Shown piece by piece: positions 19,354 through 28,765 of a DNA stretch of 64,000 nucleotides. A program made the position numbers and the translations under genes. The stretch's first letter is position 1. Every line of letters starts with the position of its first letter. The notes under the pieces are model-generated. The model searched no databases. It had not been told where the DNA came from and was given only the letters and a program-made list of their open reading frames with translations. This DNA is from an uncultured bacterium (GTDB lineage Bacteria > Cyanobacteriota > Vampirovibrionia > Gastranaerophilales > Gastranaerophilaceae): NCBI GenBank assembly GCA_949300515.1, contig CASGEP010000007.1, positions 17,179 to 81,178 of the forward strand, in the 5' to 3' direction.

Positions 19354-20688
19354 ATGGATATAGACCAGAGTTTGATATTTAATTTGCTAGTGGTGGCATT
19401 TTTATTATTTTCAAACGGATTTTTTGTAGCAAGCGAGTTTGCCTTTGTAAGTATCAGGAAAACCAGAATTTCCCAGCTTACAAACGAAGGGAATACGGAT
19501 GCTAAGATTGCTCTTGGCGGCATTGAGCACCTTGATAAGACAATCGCTGCGGTACAGCTCGGTATTACGATTTCAAGTATAGGTCTTGGCTGGGTCGGCG
19601 AATCTACTCTTGTAAGGCTTATTGAGCCTGTGTTTACGTTTCTTCCCGAGGCATGGCGCGGTTTTGCAACGCACTCTCTTGCGGTAACGCTGGCTTTTTC
19701 GTTAATTACGTTTATGCACGTTGTAATAGGCGAACTTATGCCAAAGTCAATCGCGCTGCAGTTTCCCGAGCGTACAACACTTTTTGTTGCACGCCCGATG
19801 TATGCGATTACAAAAATTTTCACACCGTTTATATTCCTTTTAAACGGGCTTGGCAACTGGCTTTTATCGCTCATTAAAATCCCTCCGGCACACAGTGCGC
19901 ATATTGTGCACTCTGTTGAAGAACTGGATATGATAATAAACGAGTCTCACAAAGAGGGCGTTTTAAACGACACCGAAAAAGAAATTTTGCAAAACGTCTT
20001 TAAATTTTCAGACACCCTTGCAAAACAGGTCATGGTGCCGCGTCCTGATGTGGTAAGTGTCCCCATTGATATTTCAACGGATGATTTAAACAAACTTATT
20101 ATAGAAAACCAGTATACGCGCTATCCCGTTTACAATGACGATTTAGACCATATTATGGGCATTTTGCATGTAAAAGACGTCTATCCGCTTATGGTCGAGG
20201 GGCGCGAAGTCAACCTCAAGGAGATAATCCGCGAGCCGATTTTGGTTCCCGAAACAATGACTATGGATAACATGGTGCTTGAATTTAAAGAGAAAAAATC
20301 ACAGATGGCTATTGTAATTGATGAATTCGGCGGTGTTTCGGGTCTTATAACTCTTGAGGACGTTTTAGAAGAAATCTTTGGCGAAGTGCAGGACGAATTT
20401 GACGAAGAAGAAGCCGATATAAGACAGATTTACGATAATGAATATGTCGCAAATGCAATGATGAGGCTGGATGAGTTCAGCGAATATTTTGACATAAAAT
20501 TTGATGATGAAGATGTGGACACTATCGGCGGACTTGTTGTTAAGTATCTCGGACACATTGCAAAAGAAAACGACATTACCACAATCGGCGATTTTACTTT
20601 TAAAGTTCTTGAAACAGACGGCGCAAGAATTGTGAAATTAAAAATTAAAAGACAGGAGCCTGCGCTCAATACACAGGAAAACGAATAG
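19354..20688 (+). CDS. CNNM/CorC-family transporter (hemolysin C-like)
   Basis: 444 residues in the order typical of the family: DUF21/CNNM membrane domain with three to four helices (residues 1-190), two CBS domains (about 205-330, with VMVPRPDVVSVP and GILHVKDVYPL) and a C-terminal CorC/HlyC domain (about 345-430). Members are linked to magnesium or cobalt efflux and metal resistance. CBS pairs usually bind adenine nucleotides. The name hemolysin in databases is historical. A superinfection-immunity-like gene follows after 9 nt. Confidence 0.9.
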   Translation: MDIDQSLIFNLLVVAFLLFSNGFFVASEFAFVSIRKTRISQLTNEGNTDAKIALGGIEHLDKTIAAVQLGITISSIGLGWVGESTLVRLIEPVFTFLPEAWRGFATHSLAVTLAFSLITFMHVVIGELMPKSIALQFPERTTLFVARPMYAITKIFTPFIFLLNGLGNWLLSLIKIPPAHSAHIVHSVEELDMIINESHKEGVLNDTEKEILQNVFKFSDTLAKQVMVPRPDVVSVPIDISTDDLNKLIIENQYTRYPVYNDDLDHIMGILHVKDVYPLMVEGREVNLKEIIREPILVPETMTMDNMVLEFKEKKSQMAIVIDEFGGVSGLITLEDVLEEIFGEVQDEFDEEEADIRQIYDNEYVANAMMRLDEFSEYFDIKFDDEDVDTIGGLVVKYLGHIAKENDITTIGDFTFKVLETDGARIVKLKIKRQEPALNTQENE

Positions 20689-20697
20689 GATATAAAA

Positions 20698-20943
20698 ATG
20701 GTTGAATCACTTTTTGTATTAATGTTTTATTTTATGCTTTTTTGGATTATTATGGGCGTTTTTGTTGCTCTGGCGCTGTATTTTCTGCCGCTTATAATTG
20801 CCGCGGCAAGAAAACATAATCAAATTTTGCCCATAACCTTAATTACCATATTTTTAGGCTGGACTTTTTTGGGCTGGCTTGTTGCGATAATCTGGTCGTT
20901 CAGCCCCGATGTACAAAGCCCTTCCGATAATCAGGAAAGCTAA
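20698..20943 (+). CDS. Superinfection-immunity-family small membrane protein
   Basis: 81 residues with two transmembrane helices joined by AAARKHNQILPITLITIFLGWTF. The signature is the Asn/Pro loop followed by Leu-Gly-Trp-Thr-Phe-Leu-Gly-Trp-Leu-Val-Ala-Ile-Ile-Trp. This matches the family named after phage T4 Imm, which blocks DNA injection by superinfecting phage. Chromosomal copies are common and usually untested. Follows the CorC-type gene closely and overlaps the nagZ stop by 4 bp on the opposite strand. Confidence 0.8.
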   Translation: MVESLFVLMFYFMLFWIIMGVFVALALYFLPLIIAAARKHNQILPITLITIFLGWTFLGWLVAIIWSFSPDVQSPSDNQES

Positions 20944-22067
20944 AGCCTGCTTTTTACTTTCATGATTTTTTCATACGCCTCATCAATTCTTTTGGGGTCA
21001 ATTTTACCTTCAACTACGGCATTAAAAACGGTGTCGTTAAATTTTTGTGCGCTGTCTTTGCCGTCATTTATAAGATTGTTCCCGAGAATTATAATATCGC
21101 AGCCTGCATTAATAGAAGAAATAATTGCATCTTCAAAGCTGTAATTATCGGAAATTGCCTTCATCTGCATATCATCCGTTATAACAAGCCCGCCAAAGCC
21201 CAGTTTGCCCTTTAGTAGCCCCGTTACCGTTTTGTATGAGAGCGAAGCGGGATATTCATCGTCAATATTTTTATTAAAAATGTGCGATACCATAACATTT
21301 TGCGCAGCCGCGCTTGAAATCAGCGCCAGATAAGGCTCAAGCTCTTTTTGTGTCCAGCTGTTTGTGGCATCCGAAAAACCTTTGTGAGTGTCCGCACTCA
21401 GCGAGCCATGACCCGGAAAATGCTTTAATACTGTTAAAATTCCGTATTGATTATGCGCCAGAATATAAGCATTAGCATGTTTTATAACCTTCAGGGGATC
21501 ATCCGAAAAAGCCCTTTGCGCCTTAAAAATCACGCTTGAATTGGGATTAAGCGCCAAATCAACACAGGGGGCAAAATTCATGTTAAAACCCAAGTCTTTA
21601 AGAGTTGAGGCAATTTTTTTTGCCTCAAGGTATGTTGTCATCTCGTCATTTTTGTCGCCAAGCTCTTTGTGCGACAGCGTTTGTGTGTCAAAACCCCTAT
21701 CCGAAGGCAAACGGCTTATGCGCCCGCCTTCTTGATCAATTGTTATAAAGAGCTTTGTTTTAGAAGCTTTATTGATGTCCGAGATAAGTTTTTTTAACTG
21801 TTTCGGACTCTCTACGTTTTTATATTTCGAGCCGTCCGCAGCACCTTGTGAGAATATTATTACGCCTGAAATTCTGTCATTTATCAAATCATCGGTAAGC
21901 GGGTTTTGCTTGTCGAGTTTTGTGCCCTCAAAACCGACTATCACCATCTGGGCTATTTTGTGGCGAAGATTTGTGTTGTTATAGTCTATATCCTCATTTG
22001 CGGCGCTTGCAGTCCCGATAATCAACAATAAAAACGATAACAGACATATTACTTTTTTCATCTTCAC
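20940..22067 (-). CDS. nagZ: Periplasmic beta-N-acetylhexosaminidase (GH3, NagZ-like)
   Basis: Cleaves terminal GlcNAc from peptidoglycan fragments. 375 residues with a Sec signal peptide (hydrophobic LLSFLLLIIGTASA), whereas enterobacterial NagZ is cytoplasmic, so this is an exported form as in several other phyla. GH3 markers are KHFPGHGSLSADTHKGF, holding the catalytic His/Asp pair, and the nucleophile Asp in VITDDMQMKAI. It starts 3 nt after the stop of the barrel-protein gene and is probably cotranscribed with it. Confidence 0.9.
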   Translation of the reverse strand: MKMKKVICLLSFLLLIIGTASAANEDIDYNNTNLRHKIAQMVIVGFEGTKLDKQNPLTDDLINDRISGVIIFSQGAADGSKYKNVESPKQLKKLISDINKASKTKLFITIDQEGGRISRLPSDRGFDTQTLSHKELGDKNDEMTTYLEAKKIASTLKDLGFNMNFAPCVDLALNPNSSVIFKAQRAFSDDPLKVIKHANAYILAHNQYGILTVLKHFPGHGSLSADTHKGFSDATNSWTQKELEPYLALISSAAAQNVMVSHIFNKNIDDEYPASLSYKTVTGLLKGKLGFGGLVITDDMQMKAISDNYSFEDAIISSINAGCDIIILGNNLINDGKDSAQKFNDTVFNAVVEGKIDPKRIDEAYEKIMKVKSRL

Positions 22068-22070
22068 CCC

Positions 22071-22796
22071 TTAAAACACGTAGAAATTAGTTTTTAAATT
22101 AAGCGACTGCGACTGCATATTGTTATCCAAAATCGTAGCACCCGCGCCCATCCAGATAGAGCTGTTTTTAATGTATTTGGGTTTATAGTCTATACCCACC
22201 ATAGGCTCATATTTGTTTAATTTTTGACCGCTTATTTTATTTTTAAAAGAAATTGAAGCCCGCTTGCCAAGCTTTATACTCGGGGTAATAAAAGCGCCTC
22301 TTGAAGCGGAGGTGATATTTGTCGTATCGTAAGTTGTTTCAAGCCCGCCCGTTAAGCTTAAGTATTTTCCCCTGACGGTTGCGCCAAGCTCCTGACGGAG
22401 GTTTTTGTTTAAAGTGTTGGAGTCGTTATACTCGTTTGACTTTGAAGTAAGCGAAAACTTCGAGTTTCCGATTTTTACATCCTCCGCCTGCGGCATTTCA
22501 AGGGTTTTTGAATATGTCGAAACTTTTTTTATCTGATTAACCCTGTAGGTCGGATTAAAATCCGTTTCCAAAAGGATTTCATCCTCCGCATATTCATCTT
22601 CAACCTCTATAAAATCGCTTAAGAACGGCTTCTCCTCGGTTATTTCAATACTGCCCTCAAGCGCCTCATCCGCTTCATCGATTGCAAACACAAAGCGCTG
22701 CGCCTCACCTTCTTGTTGTTCTTCTTGTGCCGGAGTGCTTACGGGAGCTGCGAAAAAAAATAATATAAAAAATATGAAAAATTTTAGTAAATTCAT
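22071..22796 (-). CDS. Probable outer-membrane beta-barrel protein
   Basis: 241 residues. A signal peptide (LLKFFIFFILFFFAAPVSTPA) is followed by an acidic segment (residues 25-75) and then alternating amphipathic strands from about 100 onward. These include KYLSLTGGLETTY, GAFITPSIKLGKRASISFKNKI, SSIWMGAGATIL and a last strand QSLNLKTNFYVF ending in Phe, the usual outer-membrane barrel terminus. The number of strands is about 8-10. No family name can be given. First gene of a unit with nagZ, perhaps linking it to envelope turnover. Confidence 0.6.
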   Translation of the reverse strand: MNLLKFFIFFILFFFAAPVSTPAQEEQQEGEAQRFVFAIDEADEALEGSIEITEEKPFLSDFIEVEDEYAEDEILLETDFNPTYRVNQIKKVSTYSKTLEMPQAEDVKIGNSKFSLTSKSNEYNDSNTLNKNLRQELGATVRGKYLSLTGGLETTYDTTNITSASRGAFITPSIKLGKRASISFKNKISGQKLNKYEPMVGIDYKPKYIKNSSIWMGAGATILDNNMQSQSLNLKTNFYVF

Positions 22797-22881
22797 ATCT
22801 TTTATATTATTACCCTTTCGGGCTATTTTTTCAAGTTTTTTGGAACAAAAGGGGGATAAGAGTGTCTAAATGCATAAATAA

Positions 22882-23037
22882 CTATCGTCCAAATGAATTA
22901 AGATAGCTTTTGGACAAATGTTTGAAATATGAATTAGCAAATTCTTCAGAACCAAAGTATTCAATAACAGCAGGTACAACAACCAAAAATAAATATACTA
23001 CCGCTGCAAAAAATACTAAACCGAATGCTTCGAACAT
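22882..23037 (-). CDS. Small single-pass membrane protein (51 aa)
   Basis: A short frame below the usual gene-calling length: start ATG at 23037 with GCGAGG 8 nt upstream, stop TAG at 22882-22884. The 51 residues begin MFEAFGLVFFAAVVYLFLVV, a strong transmembrane helix, then PAVIEYFGSEEF and a basic Tyr-rich tail. Codon use fits the neighbours. I recognise no family. It lies alone between the barrel protein and the zinc-ribbon gene. Small one-helix proteins often act as subunits or regulators of membrane complexes; the partner is unknown. Confidence 0.6.
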   Translation of the reverse strand: MFEAFGLVFFAAVVYLFLVVVPAVIEYFGSEEFANSYFKHLSKSYLNSFGR

Positions 23038-23154
23038 AATTTGCCTCGCTTTCTAAACAACCTATTCTTATATTCATATAATCGACAGAAACACATCACA
23101 ACTTTATGATTTTAGAAAATATTGTAATAAAAATTAATAATGGGGATTTTAAAT

Positions 23155-23472
23155 ATGTCTGAAATTAACGCTATAAAAAAACTCATAATAAATATGCACT
23201 GCTGCCGCTGCAAAAGCAATTTTGACGAAAATTCGATTAAAATAATGCGAAGCGAAAAAGGACTTCTTGTTTTCCAGATAAAATGCGAACATTGCAAAAA
23301 ATGCTTTGGTATGGCAACTTTGGGAATAGGCGCACAAGAGCTTGAAAATTCTTTTGAAATCGACGAAGAAGCAAGAAACAAAAGCCTTGAGCCGATAAAT
23401 TACGATGATGTGCTTGATGCGCACAATTTTTTTCAAAATTTGGATGAAAATTGGTCAAAATATATAAAATAA
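23155..23472 (+). CDS. Small zinc-binding protein, unknown function
   Basis: 105 residues from ATG 23155, which has GGGG about 10 nt upstream; an ATG at 23140 in the same frame is possible but lacks a binding site. The zinc-ribbon-like pair CCRC ... CEHC is at about residues 15-47, with a hydrophobic strand between them, and the C-terminal half is acidic. Proteins of this type may bind RNA or act as adaptors. It converges on rnpB, whose 3' end is at 23476. Confidence 0.6.
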   Translation: MSEINAIKKLIINMHCCRCKSNFDENSIKIMRSEKGLLVFQIKCEHCKKCFGMATLGIGAQELENSFEIDEEARNKSLEPINYDDVLDAHNFFQNLDENWSKYIK

Positions 23473-23475
23473 AAA

Positions 23476-23943
23476 GCGAAAAGCCTGCAATAAGCCGGAT
23501 TCCGTTTTTCAGACAATCATCTGTCTAATGCGTTTTTTTATGTAACTTTCACAAAGGAAACGGGAAAAGGCACCCTTTTTACAAATTCAAACTTGCATCC
23601 GGTTGGGGTTTACCATGCCTGAAACCTCACGGTTTCAGCGGTGGGCTCTTACTCCGCCGTTGCACAATCGCTTAGTATCAAGATTGCTGCTGCGGGTATT
23701 TCGGCAGTACTCACTTGCAATGGCAAGTTCGCTGCCTCAATTATCCTGCGCCGCTCATCTGAAGTTACGCCTTTTGCACTTGCAAAAGCAAGCACGCAAG
23801 GGCTTCACCAAGCATTCTACTTTTCTGTGGCACTGTCCTCACGCTCGCGCGCACTTGAATTTCTCAAGCAACCTGCCTTTTGGGATGTCCGGACTTTCCT
23901 CACAAAATTTAAAACTTTGCGCGATTGTCCGCCTGCTTTTCGC
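23476..23943 (-). ncRNA. rnpB: RNase P RNA (type A)
   Basis: Catalytic RNA of RNase P, which trims the 5' leader of tRNA precursors. Reading on the minus strand, the ends form P1 (GCGAAAAGC at the 5' end pairs perfectly with GCTTTTCGC at the 3' end, 23935-23943 with 23476-23484). Conserved blocks follow in order: GAGGAAAGTCCGGAC (23887-23901), ACAGTGCCACAGAAA (23822-23836), GGTAAACCCC (about 23605-23614), and ACGGAATCCGGCTTA near the 3' end. Length 468 nt is somewhat above the usual 350-420, owing to expanded helices in the middle. It diverges from tatD. Confidence 0.95.
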
Positions 23944-23990
23944 TTAAAAATATTATACCTTAAATGCCGATTTTTTGGTATTATATAGCT

Positions 23991-24767
23991 ATGATAATTG
24001 ATACCCACGCACATCTTGATATGCTTGATGACCCGAAGCTTGCGATAGAGGAGGCTTTAAATCTCGGCGTTGAAAAAATAATCATCCCCGGGGTTGAGCC
24101 TGATACTTTTGAAAAAGTTTTAAATCTGGCGCACGAATACGAAAACGTCTATGCTCAAATAGGCGTACACCCGAGCGAGGCGCAAAAGTTCAGTGATGAT
24201 GTTGCAAAGAAGATGATTAAGCTTGCGGACGATAAAAAAGTGGTCGCAATAGGCGAAATCGGGCTTGATTACTACTGGGACAAGACATTTGTCGATATAC
24301 AAAAAAGAGTTTTTAAAACTCAGATTGAAATTGCAAACATGCTTAATTTGCCCATAGTTGTGCACGATAGAGAGGCTCACAAAGATACGTTTGATATTTT
24401 GGAGCAAATGGGAGCTAAAAAAGTCCTTATGCATTGTTTTTCAGGCTCTTTAGAGTTTGCTCTCGAGTGTATTAAAAAAGGTTGGTTTATTGCGCTTGGC
24501 GGCGTTGTAACTTTTAAAAACGCAAAAAAAGTCCGAGAAGTTGCGCTTAAAATACCTTTAGAAAATATAATGCTTGAAACAGATACCCCTTATCTAACCC
24601 CACACCCGCACAGAGGGGAGGAAAATGCGCCAAAATACATTATCTTCACCGCAAAGGAAATTGCAAACTTAAAAGACACAGCCCTAAGTGAAGTTGAAAA
24701 CATTACAAGCAAAAATGCAACAGAATTTTTCAGTTTAGAGGAGAGCCAAAGTGAGTCAACAGTATAA
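23991..24767 (+). CDS. tatD: TatD-family metal-dependent DNase
   Basis: 258 residues from ATG 23991. Metal ligands of the amidohydrolase-type barrel are visible: THAHLD at the N-terminus, GEIGLD with Glu, VVHDREAH, MHCFSG and ETDTPY. Family members are 3'-5' exonucleases active on DNA. A longer frame reaches 23964, but family members start within two residues of the IDTHAHLD motif. TATTAT lies at 23979-23984, exactly 6 nt before this ATG, and there is no Shine-Dalgarno sequence, which suggests a leaderless mRNA. First gene of a run tatD, small gene, tlyA, SEC-C. Confidence 0.9.
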   Translation: MIIDTHAHLDMLDDPKLAIEEALNLGVEKIIIPGVEPDTFEKVLNLAHEYENVYAQIGVHPSEAQKFSDDVAKKMIKLADDKKVVAIGEIGLDYYWDKTFVDIQKRVFKTQIEIANMLNLPIVVHDREAHKDTFDILEQMGAKKVLMHCFSGSLEFALECIKKGWFIALGGVVTFKNAKKVREVALKIPLENIMLETDTPYLTPHPHRGEENAPKYIIFTAKEIANLKDTALSEVENITSKNATEFFSLEESQSESTV

Positions 24768-24999
24768 TTCAAATATAAAAGTTAAAACGGCAGTGCTTGT
24801 GTTTTTAAAAAACCTTGCGGCGCCGCTTGTTTTGTATTTTGACAATCCGCTTGAAGTTTATGAGCAGATAAAGGAGGTCATAAATACTCCTTCAAATAAA
24901 GTTTTTGAATTTTTGCCAAACGGACCGATTAAAAAAGTCTGCGTAAGCGCCTCTCAAATTTCATCCGTTGCAATTCAGGAAGAACAGTATTTTGCATAA
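24751..24999 (+). CDS. Small conserved protein between tatD and tlyA, unknown function
   Basis: 82 residues from GTG 24751 with GAGGAG 8 nt upstream. It overlaps tatD by 17 bp and its stop overlaps the tlyA ATG by one base, so it is certainly embedded in the operon. Sequence: a mixed strand-helix pattern (VKTAVLVFLKNLAAPLVLYFDN then YEQIKEVI) with no motifs. It reads as a single small alpha/beta domain of the kind that follows ligand-free adaptor proteins. Family not recognised. Confidence 0.65.
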   Translation: MSQQYNSNIKVKTAVLVFLKNLAAPLVLYFDNPLEVYEQIKEVINTPSNKVFEFLPNGPIKKVCVSASQISSVAIQEEQYFA

Positions 25000-25778
25000 T
25001 GAAAAAGCGTCTTGATTTAATACTTTTTGAAAAAGGATTTTTTGAAACAAAAAACGCCGCAAGCAGTGCGATTTTGGCGGGAAATGTCAAAATTGACGAC
25101 ACACCGGTTACAAAAGCGGGGCAGCTTTTTGATGAAGAAAAACTTTTCAGCGAAGAAAAACCACACAAAATTGAAATCAAAACCCTTCCCTACGTTTCGC
25201 GCGGCGGTCTGAAGCTTAAAGGCGCCGTTGATTTTTTTAAAATAGATTTAAAGGATAAAATCTGTATTGATATGGGCGCATCTACGGGCGGTTTTTGCGA
25301 TTGTATGCTGCAAGAGGGCGCAGCCAAAGTCTTTGCGGTCGACTGCGGAACAAACCAGCTTGCATGGAAGCTGAGGTGCGATAAAAGAGTTATCTCGAGA
25401 GAAAACGTAAATATTAAAACCTGCTCTTTTGAGGATATTTTCGGCGAAAATTATAAGGGAGAGCTGCCCGAGTTTTTGAGTATGGATTTGTCGTTTATAT
25501 CAATCAAAAAAGTTCTTGAAAATTGCAAAAATTTTATAAGCAAAGACGCCGGACTTGTAATACTTATTAAGCCGCAGTTTGAGGCAAAAAGAGAGGATAT
25601 TGCAAAAGGCGGGGTTGTAAAAGATATAAAAATCCGCGAAAAAATTATTGATGACATTAAGGATTTTTGCACGGGTTTAAACCTTGAAACACAGGGAATA
25701 ATCGAAAGTCCCATAAAGGGTGCAAAACAGGGAAATACGGAGTACTTAATTTACCTTAAAAGAAAGGAAAATCAATGA
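24999..25778 (+). CDS. tlyA: TlyA-family rRNA 2'-O-methyltransferase (S4 + FtsJ)
   Basis: 259 residues. An S4 RNA-binding domain (residues 1-60) precedes an FtsJ/RrmJ methyltransferase domain with SAM loop [15 protein letters not shown] at about 86-100 and a conserved [11 protein letters not shown] near 190. Mycobacterial TlyA methylates 16S and 23S rRNA and gives capreomycin sensitivity. The old label hemolysin A is misleading. Overlaps both neighbours (1 bp upstream, 4 bp downstream). Confidence 0.9.
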   Translation: MKKRLDLILFEKGFFETKNAASSAILAGNVKIDDTPVTKAGQLFDEEKLFSEEKPHKIEIKTLPYVSRGGLKLKGAVDFFKIDLKDKICIDMGASTGGFCDCMLQEGAAKVFAVDCGTNQLAWKLRCDKRVISRENVNIKTCSFEDIFGENYKGELPEFLSMDLSFISIKKVLENCKNFISKDAGLVILIKPQFEAKREDIAKGGVVKDIKIREKIIDDIKDFCTGLNLETQGIIESPIKGAKQGNTEYLIYLKRKENQ

Positions 25779-27037
25779 GTTTAAGCATTGTAGATAAATT
25801 AAACGCACTGTCTGTTGAAATGGAGTCACTTTTGGATTTTATAGCCACAAATGCCAAGCTGGGAGAGGATTTTCAGGCATACGTAGAAGAAAATAAATTA
25901 AACATAGAAAAGCAATCCCAGCTGAATATAGTGCTCATTGAGTATCTTCTTGACGGCAAAATGCAGGATGACACAAGGGTTTTGGACTATTACTCGCAAA
26001 GCGGGGCGCAAAAAAACCCTGACGTAACAAAATCTCTCAGAGAAAGTATTACATCGGTTTTTGAGATAAAAAAAGTCCTCAGACACGCCTATGAAGCGTA
26101 TTCTCTTACCTGCGAAAAGGATTTTTGCCTTATTCCGCTTGTTAAAATGGTAAATTTAAGGGGAATATCGCGCGGGGATTTCATTCGGGCGAGAGCTATA
26201 GAGTTTGAAGGAGAGTATTATTTACTTGAAATTTACGATGTTATATCTTCGCTTAACTTGTACAAAGCAGCCTCAGAAGCCATAAAGTGCCTCATTTCAA
26301 ATTCTAAATGTGCGACATTTAAAAATGAAGAAAAAAATCAAAAAATAAAAAATTCTATAGCGGACTTTAAAGACAACTGGGAAAAAACTTTTAAGGACTC
26401 TAAAATGGGCGTTATTACAACAAATAAGCTTGCAGATGACCTTATAAGCGCCCTTAACGACGGCACGGACGCGCAAGAATACATCCAAACGCCGCAGGAG
26501 TACAGATTTTTTGACATTAAAGAATTTGAGCAGAGCGACGACTTTATTCAAAATGCTATCGGCGGTTTTTCAAATCATAAATGCACCTATGACGTCGGAT
26601 TATACTTTGACGAACTCGAAGGGCTTTATGTAGTGCCGTTTTTGGGTACTTTTTATAAAATATTTGAAACTTTTGAAAATTCAAATTCCGAAATTGAAGG
26701 GGCAAAGGAGTGCATAAGAGAATTTTTAAAAAGCGATAAAGTCCCCTATGGTCTGGTTGCTGCGGCGGCAAAAAAATATGAAAATTTCCTTCAGGTCATA
26801 AATTTTGCGCTCGATACAAATTTTTGCTCAACATCAGAGGTGCTTGAAAAATTCAAAGGCAAACAGGGTGGAAAATACAGCCCCACGCAGATTTTGTACA
26901 ATTCAAAAGTATTTACGGATATTTTAGGTATAAAAGAAAACGAGGGCGAAGTAAAACATGAAAAAATCGGCAGAAACGACCCGTGCCCGTGCGGCAGCGG
27001 CAAAAAGTACAAAAAATGCTGCGGTGCTAATTCCTGA
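25775..27037 (+). CDS. SEC-C motif protein, unknown function
   Basis: 420 residues, mostly helical and acidic, ending with the zinc-binding SEC-C motif [20 protein letters not shown], the same tail as in SecA, where it binds zinc and contacts SecB or ribosomes. The first 395 residues are not recognisable. It begins within the tlyA stop (4-bp overlap). A related cysteine pattern occurs at the end of the CBASS E2 protein in this window. Probably an adaptor or chaperone-linked protein; no enzyme motif seen. Confidence 0.7.
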   Translation: MSLSIVDKLNALSVEMESLLDFIATNAKLGEDFQAYVEENKLNIEKQSQLNIVLIEYLLDGKMQDDTRVLDYYSQSGAQKNPDVTKSLRESITSVFEIKKVLRHAYEAYSLTCEKDFCLIPLVKMVNLRGISRGDFIRARAIEFEGEYYLLEIYDVISSLNLYKAASEAIKCLISNSKCATFKNEEKNQKIKNSIADFKDNWEKTFKDSKMGVITTNKLADDLISALNDGTDAQEYIQTPQEYRFFDIKEFEQSDDFIQNAIGGFSNHKCTYDVGLYFDELEGLYVVPFLGTFYKIFETFENSNSEIEGAKECIREFLKSDKVPYGLVAAAAKKYENFLQVINFALDTNFCSTSEVLEKFKGKQGGKYSPTQILYNSKVFTDILGIKENEGEVKHEKIGRNDPCPCGSGKKYKKCCGANS

Positions 27038-27100
27038 AAAGATTTGCCTCTTTTGAAATTTATATAGTAAAATGAAATCATAGAAAACGGAGAGAAAATT

Positions 27101-27622
27101 ATGAGTGAAGAAAATAACGAAAAAAAATGTCATAAAAAAATGCTGGCTGCAGGAGTTATCGTTTCTCTGGTACTCTCGGCTGCGGCTTTAATACTTTCTC
27201 TTGTTACATTCCTCGGTGTAAACGGCTACATTCCTTCTCTTTCAATGGGTTCGGATTTGCCCATTTCAAAAAAATATGACCGCGGACGCTCGCTTGAAAA
27301 AGCATTGAAGAAAGATAAACCCGTTATAATCTGGTTTTACGTTGACTGGTGCGGCTATTGCCAAAAATTCGCCCCTGTCTTTGATGAGGTAATTAAAACA
27401 AAAGAAGTAAAGAAAAAATATGCCGTTGCTTTTGTCAACTGCGACAACAAAGACAACCAGAAACTTATTCAGGATTACAATGTAATGGGCTTTCCGACTG
27501 TTTTCCTTTTTAACCCCGAAACAGGCGAGAAAAAACAGCTTGATAACTACAAATTCTTTATTCCTGCGGCAAAAGAAGAAATTATCCGCGATTTAAAAGA
27601 CTTTGTAAGACCGAAAGAATAA
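27101..27622 (+). CDS. Membrane-anchored thioredoxin-like protein
   Basis: 173 residues. A transmembrane helix at about 13-40 is followed by a thioredoxin fold with active site WCGYC (residues about 84-88) in IIWFYVDWCGYCQKFAPVFDEV, and a cis-Pro in VMGFPTVFLF. The active centre would lie outside the membrane, so it probably acts in periplasmic disulfide reduction or oxidation. GGAG SD before ATG 27101. The stop is 1 nt from the end of a convergent radical SAM gene. Confidence 0.85.
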   Translation: MSEENNEKKCHKKMLAAGVIVSLVLSAAALILSLVTFLGVNGYIPSLSMGSDLPISKKYDRGRSLEKALKKDKPVIIWFYVDWCGYCQKFAPVFDEVIKTKEVKKKYAVAFVNCDNKDNQKLIQDYNVMGFPTVFLFNPETGEKKQLDNYKFFIPAAKEEIIRDLKDFVRPKE

Positions 27623-27623
27623 G

Positions 27624-28547
27624 CTACATCCAGTCATTTGCCTGATTTTTACTGAAATGTTTTATACATTTTGAACATATATTTGTGTCCAAAAATGTTC
27701 TTTTTGAATAATTTGACATATCGGAGCCTGACCTTGCGCGAAAGTCGTTTGACAGCGCAGGGCAGGAGTAGACTCCGTTTGCGCTTAAAATGCGGGAGTT
27801 ATAACAGTCGAGCTTTTCGGCATCAAAGTTATAATCTTCAATGGGTTCGCACTGCGAGTTTTTCTCAAAATAAGGCATAATTTTTAAATTGATATTCTCG
27901 ATTTCAAAATTATACTTTTCAAAAAGGGCAGAAAAGCCTTCAAACAGGTCTTTTTGCGACTCCCGATAGTAGTTGCAGACACTTATTATAGGGTTGAATT
28001 CGTATTTTGCAAGGTTCAAAACCGCACCGAGAGCTTTTCTGAAGCTTCCGCGCCCTCTTATTGCGTCGTTTTTGAGCTCGTCAAAGTGGTCTATGCTTAT
28101 TCGATAAATTGTTTCAAAGTTGTTTTCGTCGTCAATTTTCCTTAAAAAACGGGCTTTTTTGTCATTTATTAAAAATCCGTTTGAGATAACGGTAACGTTT
28201 GAAAACTTTAAACACATCCTTAAAATTGTATTGAAATCAGGGTGCAAAAGCGGCTCCCCGCCTGTTAAATAGATTGAAGTTAAATTTTCTCCTCTTGTAT
28301 CCAATAATGCCTGTTTTATTTTATCAAGCGCTATAAAGTCTTTTTCCTGTTTATAGGGATTTTTCTCGATATAGCAGTGTTTACACTTTAAATTGCATGC
28401 TTTATAACAAAGCTCAAGAAACAAATTATTAAGCTCTTTCATTTCGACTTTCGGCGCAGCCATAAACATCTTCGCAAACATCTCGCTTTGCGCTTGTCCC
28501 TCAATATTTTGCACGGTTTTCTCCTTTTTTAACTCAATCCTTCGCAA
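27624..28547 (-). CDS. Radical SAM protein with C-terminal cysteine cluster
   Basis: 307 residues. The radical SAM cluster motif CxxxCxxC is Cys51, Cys55, Cys58, followed by YLTGGEPLLHPDF, the SAM-binding Gly-rich GGEP segment. The C-terminal 55 residues add Cys in YSCPALSN and CSKCIKHF, a twitch/SPASM-like site for a second iron-sulfur cluster. Such proteins modify peptides or proteins. Substrate unknown: no precursor peptide is adjacent. The gene ends 1 nt from the thioredoxin gene. SD GGAG before the start. Confidence 0.8.
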   Translation of the reverse strand: MRRIELKKEKTVQNIEGQAQSEMFAKMFMAAPKVEMKELNNLFLELCYKACNLKCKHCYIEKNPYKQEKDFIALDKIKQALLDTRGENLTSIYLTGGEPLLHPDFNTILRMCLKFSNVTVISNGFLINDKKARFLRKIDDENNFETIYRISIDHFDELKNDAIRGRGSFRKALGAVLNLAKYEFNPIISVCNYYRESQKDLFEGFSALFEKYNFEIENINLKIMPYFEKNSQCEPIEDYNFDAEKLDCYNSRILSANGVYSCPALSNDFRARSGSDMSNYSKRTFLDTNICSKCIKHFSKNQANDWM

Positions 28548-28615
28548 TCGTTAATTTAATATTAGTTTTTAAATCAAAAATGAAAATTACCCAACAGAGC
28601 ATGATATTTAACACA

Positions 28616-28765
28616 AAATAAAAACCCTTCCAAAAAAGGAAGGGCAAACTTGGTTTTTAATCCTCAAGTTCTTGTGTGGTGTGATCTCTCTCATCGCTTC
28701 TCTCGTGTATGTGTGGTATAAAATGTCTCTCGTGTGGTGGTTTTTTCTCTTTATCTCTCTCGTAC
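28616..28765 (-). ncRNA. Candidate repetitive small RNA or 3' UTR
   Basis: The 302-bp gap between the radical SAM and DnaQ-like genes ends in a perfect CCCTTCC/GGAAGGG hairpin (28624-28644) with T-run on the minus strand. Upstream of it, on that strand, three copies of ACGAGAGA-type sequence and three of ACCACAC alternate (28673-28765). The interval has no plausible coding frame. It could be an independent RNA or a long 3' UTR of the DnaQ-like gene. The string ATCACACCAC is close to the CUCACACCAC core of the cyanobacterial RNA Yfr1, but not identical. Confidence 0.3.

Noticed and set aside
23603..23988. Two long plus-strand open frames
   Set aside because: They lie on the reverse of rnpB, whose paired ends and conserved blocks explain the region.
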